Origin: Antennarius striatus
Lineage: Eukaryota; Chordata; Actinopteri; Lophiiformes; Antennariidae
Length of the DNA stretch: 64,000 nt
Assembly: GCF_040054535.1 (NCBI RefSeq)
Contig: NC_090781.1
Location: 18,627,760 to 18,691,759, forward strand
Reading direction: 5' to 3'
The notes under the pieces were generated by a model, which was not told where the DNA came from, did no database searches, and was given only the letters and a program-made list of their open reading frames with translations. How positions within the stretch are numbered: position 1 is the stretch's first letter; every line of letters starts with the position of its first letter. The position numbers and the translations under genes are program-made. This document shows, piece after piece, positions 59,801-64,000 of this stretch.

Positions 59801-62500
59801 AAAGTCATTTTTGTGGTTATTGGTGGGTCAATATAATTTTTAATTTTTGTTGACCCGCGGGTTAAGTAATTTTTTTTTTTCCATTGACCGGCGGGTCAAT
59901 ATATATATATTTTTTTTCATGACCTGCGGGTCAAATAAAAGTGCTTTTGGTTTAAAGGGGGGTCAAATAAAGTCATTTTTGTGTTTATTGGTGGGTCAAT
60001 ATAATTTTTAATTTTTGTTGACCCGCGGGTCAAGAAATCTTTTTTTTCCATTGACGGGCGGGTCAATAATTGTTTTTTATTTTTCATGACCTGCGGGTCA
60101 AATAAAAGTGCTTTTGGTTTAAAGGGGGGTCAAATAAAGTCATTTTTGTGGTTATTGGTGGGTCAATATAATTTTTAATTTCTCTTGACCCGCGGGTCAA
60201 GAAATTTTCTTTTTCCATTGACGGGCGGGTCAATAATTCTTTTTTTTTTTTCATGACCTGCGGGTCAAATAAAAGTGCTTTTGGTTGAAAGGGGGGTGAG
60301 ATAAAGTCATTTTTGTGGTTATTGGTGGGTCAATATAATTTTTATTTTTTGTTGACCCGAGGGTCAAGTAATTTTTTTTTTCCATTGACCGGCGGGTCAA
60401 TAATAATTTTTTTTTTTTTCATGACCTGCGGGTGAAATAAAAGTGCTTTTGGTTGAAAGGGGGGTGAAATGAAGTCATTTTTGTGGTTATTGGAAGGTCA
60501 ACATAATTTTTCATTTTTGTTGACCCGCGGGTCAAGAAATTTTCTTTTTCCATTGACGGGCGGGTCAATAATTTTTTTTTATTTTTCATGACCTGCGGGT
60601 CAAATAAAAGTGCTTTTGGTTGAAAGGGGGGTGAAATAAAGTCATTTTTGTGGTTATTGGAAGGTGAACATAATTTTTCATTTTTGTTGACCCGCGGGTC
60701 AAGAAATTTTCTTTTTCCATTGACGGGCGGGTCAATAATTTTTTTTTATTTTTCATGACCTGCGGGTCAAATAAAAGTGCTTTTGGTTGAAAGGGGGGTG
60801 AAATAAAGTCATTTTTGTGGTTATTGGAAGGTGAACATAATTTTTCATTTTTGTTGACCAGCGGGTCAAGAAATTTTCTTTTTCCATTGACGGGCGGGTC
60901 AATAATTGTTTTTTATTTTTCATGACCTGCGGGTCAAATAAAAGTGCTTTTGGTATAAAGGGGGGTGAGATAAAGTCATTTTTGTGGTTATTGGTGGGTC
61001 AATATAATTTTTATTTTTTGTTGACCCGCGGGTCAAGTAATTTTTTTTTGTCCATTGACCGGCGGGTCAATCATTTTTTTTTTTTTTCATGACCTGCGGG
61101 TCAAATAAAAGTGCTTTTGGTTGAAAGGGGGGTGAGATAAAGTCATTTTTGTGGTTATTGGTGGGTCAATATAATTTTTATTTTTTGTTGACCCGAGGGT
61201 CAAGTAATTTTTTTTTTCCATTGACCGGCGGGTCAATAATAATTTTTTTTTTTTTCATGACCTGCGGGTGAAATAAAAGTGCTTTTGGTTGAAAGGGGGG
61301 TGAAATGAAGTCATTTTTGTGGTTATTGGAAGGTCAACATAATTTTTCATTTTTGTTGACCCGCGGGTCAAGAAATCTTTTGTTTTCTATTGACCGGCGG
61401 GTCAGTAATTTTTTTTTTTTTTTTCATGACCTGCGGGTCAAATAAAAGTGCTTTTGGTTGAAAGGGGGGTGAAATAAAGTCATTTTTGTGGTTATTGGAA
61501 GGTCAACATAATTTTTCATTTTTTTTCACCCGCGGGTCAAGAAATTTTCTTTTTCCATTGACGGGCGGGTCAATAATTTTTTTTTATTTTTCATGACCTG
61601 CGGGTCAAATAAAAGTGCTTTTGGTTGAAAGGGGGGTGAAATAAAGTCATTTTTGTGGTTATTGGAAGGTGAACATAATTTTTCATTTTTGTTGACCAGC
61701 GGGTCAAGAAATTTTCTTTTTCCATTGACGGGCGGGTCAATAATTGTTTTTTATTTTTCATGACCTGCGGGTCAAATAAAAGTGCTTTTGGTATAAAGGG
61801 GGGTGAGATAAAGTCATTTTTGTGGTTATTGGTGGGTCAATATAATTTTTATTTTTTGTTGACCCGCGGGTCACGTAATTTTTTTTTGTCCATTGACCGG
61901 CGGGTCAATCATTTTTTTTTTTTTTTCATGACCTGCGGGTGAAATAAAAGTGCTTTTGGTTGAAAGGGGGGTGAAATAAAGTCATTTTTGTGGTTATTGG
62001 AAGGTCTACATAATTTTTCATTTTTGTTGACCAGCGGGTCAAGAAATTTTCTTTTTCCATTGACGGGCGGGTCAATAATTTTTTTTAATTTTTCATGACC
62101 TGCGGGTCAAATAAAAGTGCTTTTGGTTTAAAGGGGGGTCAAATAAAGTCATTTTTGTGGTTATTGGTGGGTCAATATAATTTTTAATTTTTGTTGACCC
62201 GCGGGTTAAGTAATTTTTTTTTTTCCATTGACCGGCGGGTCAATATATATATATTTTTTTTCATGACCTGCGGGTCAAATAAAAGTGCTTTTGGTTTAAA
62301 GGGGGGTCAAATAAAGTCATTTTTGTGTTTATTGGTGGGTCAATATAATTTTTAATTTTTGTTGACCCGCGGGTCAAGAAATCTTTTTTTTCCATTGACG
62401 GGCGGGTCAATAATTGTTTTTTATTTTTCATGACCTGCGGGTCAAATAAAAGTGCTTTTGGTTTAAAGGGGGGTCAAATAAAGTCATTTTTGTGGTTATT
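53850..62500. repeat. Higher-order repeat block 2 (3,515-bp and 2,344-bp offsets)
   Basis: Identical stretches at 53895 and 57410, 55901 and 59416 (offset 3,515), and 59416 and 61760 (offset 2,344). The offsets are close to 21 and 14 monomers of about 167.4 bp and differ by 1,171 bp (7 monomers). The monomer variants here (GACGGGCGGGTCAATAAT, GGTATAAAGGGGGGTGAG, AAGGTGAACATAAT, AAGGTCTACATAAT) differ from those of block 1. Confidence 0.9.
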
Positions 62501-64000
62501 GGTGGGTCAATATAATTTTTAATTTTTGTTGACCCGCGGGTCAAGTAATTTTTTTTTTTCCATTGACCGGCGGGTCAATATATATATATTTTTTTTCATG
62601 ACCTGCGGGTCAAATAAAAGTGCTTTTGGTTTAAAGGGGGGTCAAATAAAGTCATTTTTGTGGTTATTGGTGGGTCAATATAATTTTTAATTTCTCTTGA
62701 CCCGCGGGTCAAGAAATTTTCTTTTTCCATTGACCGGCAGGTCAGTAATTTTTTTTTTTTTTTCATGACCTGCGGGTCACATAAAAGTGCTTTTGGTTGA
62801 AAGGGGGGTGAAATAAAGTCATTTTTGTGGTTATTGGTGGGTCAATATAATTTTTATTTTTTGTTGACCCGCGGGTCAAGACATTTTTTTTTCAATTGAC
62901 CCGCTGGTCAATAATTTTTTTTTATTTTTCATGACCTGCGGGTCAAATAAAAGTGCTTTTGGTTTAAAGGGGGGTCAAATAAAGTCATTTTTGTGGTTAT
63001 TGGTGGGTCAATATAATTTTTAATTTTTTTTGACCCGCGGGTCAAGACATTTTCTTTTTCCATTGACCGGCGGGTCAATAATTTCTTTTTTTTTTTTTCA
63101 TGACCTGCGGGTCAAATAAAAGTGGTTTTGGTTTAAAGGGTGGTGAAATAAAGTCATTTTTCTGGTTATTGGTGGGTCAATATAATTTTTCATGTTTGTT
63201 GACCCGCGGGTCAAGAAATTTTCTTTTTCCATTGACGGGCGGGTCAATAATTTTTCTTTTTTTTTCATGACCTGCGGGTCAAATAAAAGTGCTTTTGGTT
63301 TAAAGGGGGGTGAAATAAATTCATTTTTGTGGTTATTGGAAGGTCAATATAATTTTTCATTTTTGTTGACCCCCGGGTCAAGAAATCTTTTTTTTCCATT
63401 GACCGGCGGGTCAGTAATTTATTTATTTTTTTTTCATGACCTGCGGGTCAAATAAAAGTGCTTTTGGTTTAAAGGGGGGTCAAATAAAGTCATTTTTGTG
63501 GTTATTGGAAGGTCAACATAATTTTTCATTTTTGTTGACCAGCGGGTCAAGAAATTTTTTTTTTTCCATTGACCGGCGGCTCAATATATATATATATTTT
63601 TTCATGACCTGCGGGTCAAATAAAAGTGCTTTTGGTTTAAAGGGGGGTCAAATAAAGTCATTTTTGTGGTTATTGGTGGGTCAATATAATTTTTAATTTC
63701 TCTTGACCCGCGGGTCAAGAAATTTTCTTTTTCCATTGACCGGCGGGTCAATAATTTTTCTTTTTTTTTTCATGACCTGCGGGTCAAATAAAAGTGCTTT
63801 TGGTTGAAAGGGGGGTGAAATAAAGTCATTTTTCTGGTTATTGGTGGGTCAATATAATTTTTATTTTTTGTTGACCAGCGGGTCAAGAAATTTTCTTTTT
63901 CCATTGACGGGCGGGTCAATATATATATATATTTTTTCATGACCTGCGGGTCAAATAAAAGTGCTTTTGGTTTAAAGGGGGGTGAGATAGTCATTTTTGT

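Larger units (their letters stand above)
28976..64000. repeat. Satellite array, family B (continues beyond the window)
   Basis: At least 35 kb of head-to-tail monomers of about 166-169 bp. Each monomer has five boxes about 33 bp apart: TTGACCCGCGGGTCAA, TTGACCGGCGGGTCAA, ATGACCTGCGGGTCAAA, GGGGGGTCAAA or GGGGGGTGAAA, and TTGGTGGGTCAA or TTGGAAGGTCAA. The boxes are joined by T-rich linkers and by AAAAGTGCTTTTGGT and AGTCATTTTTGTGGTTA. The plus strand is T/G-rich. No transposon, gene or unique sequence interrupts it. About 210 monomers are expected from the length. Confidence 0.97.

Noticed and set aside
29568..63994. Many recurrent open frames with MTCGSNKSAFGLKGG-like or LTRRSMEK-like translations on both strands
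   Set aside because: They are translations of tandem satellite monomers, change with monomer length, have no start context or splice structure, and recur only because the DNA repeats.
24001..64000. Regularly spaced near-palindromic 16-bp boxes suggesting a CRISPR array
   Set aside because: The spacers are themselves repeated from monomer to monomer, there are no cas genes, and the setting is a vertebrate nuclear genome.

Overview
The window is vertebrate, almost certainly teleost fish, nuclear DNA. The evidence is two multi-exon genes with GT-AG introns and vertebrate-specific products (rsf1 and a panx1 paralogue), a tRNA-derived fish-type SINE, a Tc1-like transposon, a U2 snRNA gene, and non-LTR retrotransposon debris. 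There is no sign of operons or other prokaryotic organisation. Layout: (1) 253-7361, minus strand: rsf1, encoding the histone chaperone and PHD-finger subunit of the RSF chromatin remodeller. Fourteen coding exons could be placed; the 3' end runs off the left edge. (2) About 8890-13950, plus strand, head to head with rsf1: panx1, a complete pannexin-1 channel gene of seven coding exons (428 aa), probably with an upstream noncoding exon. (3) 13744-19529: gene-free, repeat-rich DNA with a tRNA-derived SINE, a diverged duplicated segment, and a Tc1/mariner element inserted in one copy of that duplication, so that the other copy shows the empty target site. (4) 19530-24000: a complete-looking U2 snRNA gene; an inverted, 5'-truncated second U2 copy about 2 kb away with shared 3' flank; between them a decayed LINE reverse-transcriptase fragment split by a solo LTR with a clear 5-bp target duplication; and, joined exactly to U2 nucleotide 38 of the truncated copy, a degenerate Tx1/L1-type non-LTR retrotransposon that looks like the U2-specific Keno type. 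(5) 24001-64000: one uninterrupted satellite array filling the remaining 40 kb and continuing past the right edge. It is built from about 33-bp units carrying a palindromic TTGACCSGCGGGTCAA box. These are organised as pentamers of about 166-169 bp, and those form higher-order repeats of about 3.2 kb and about 3.5 kb. Family A covers 24001-28975 and family B 28976-64000. The protein-like ORFs in the array are translations of the satellite and are not genes. The two protein genes are not obviously functionally connected. The main interest is the hierarchical satellite, its junction with the retrotransposon, and the U2-retrotransposon junction. All identifications come from reading the sequence and recalling protein families; no database search was run.
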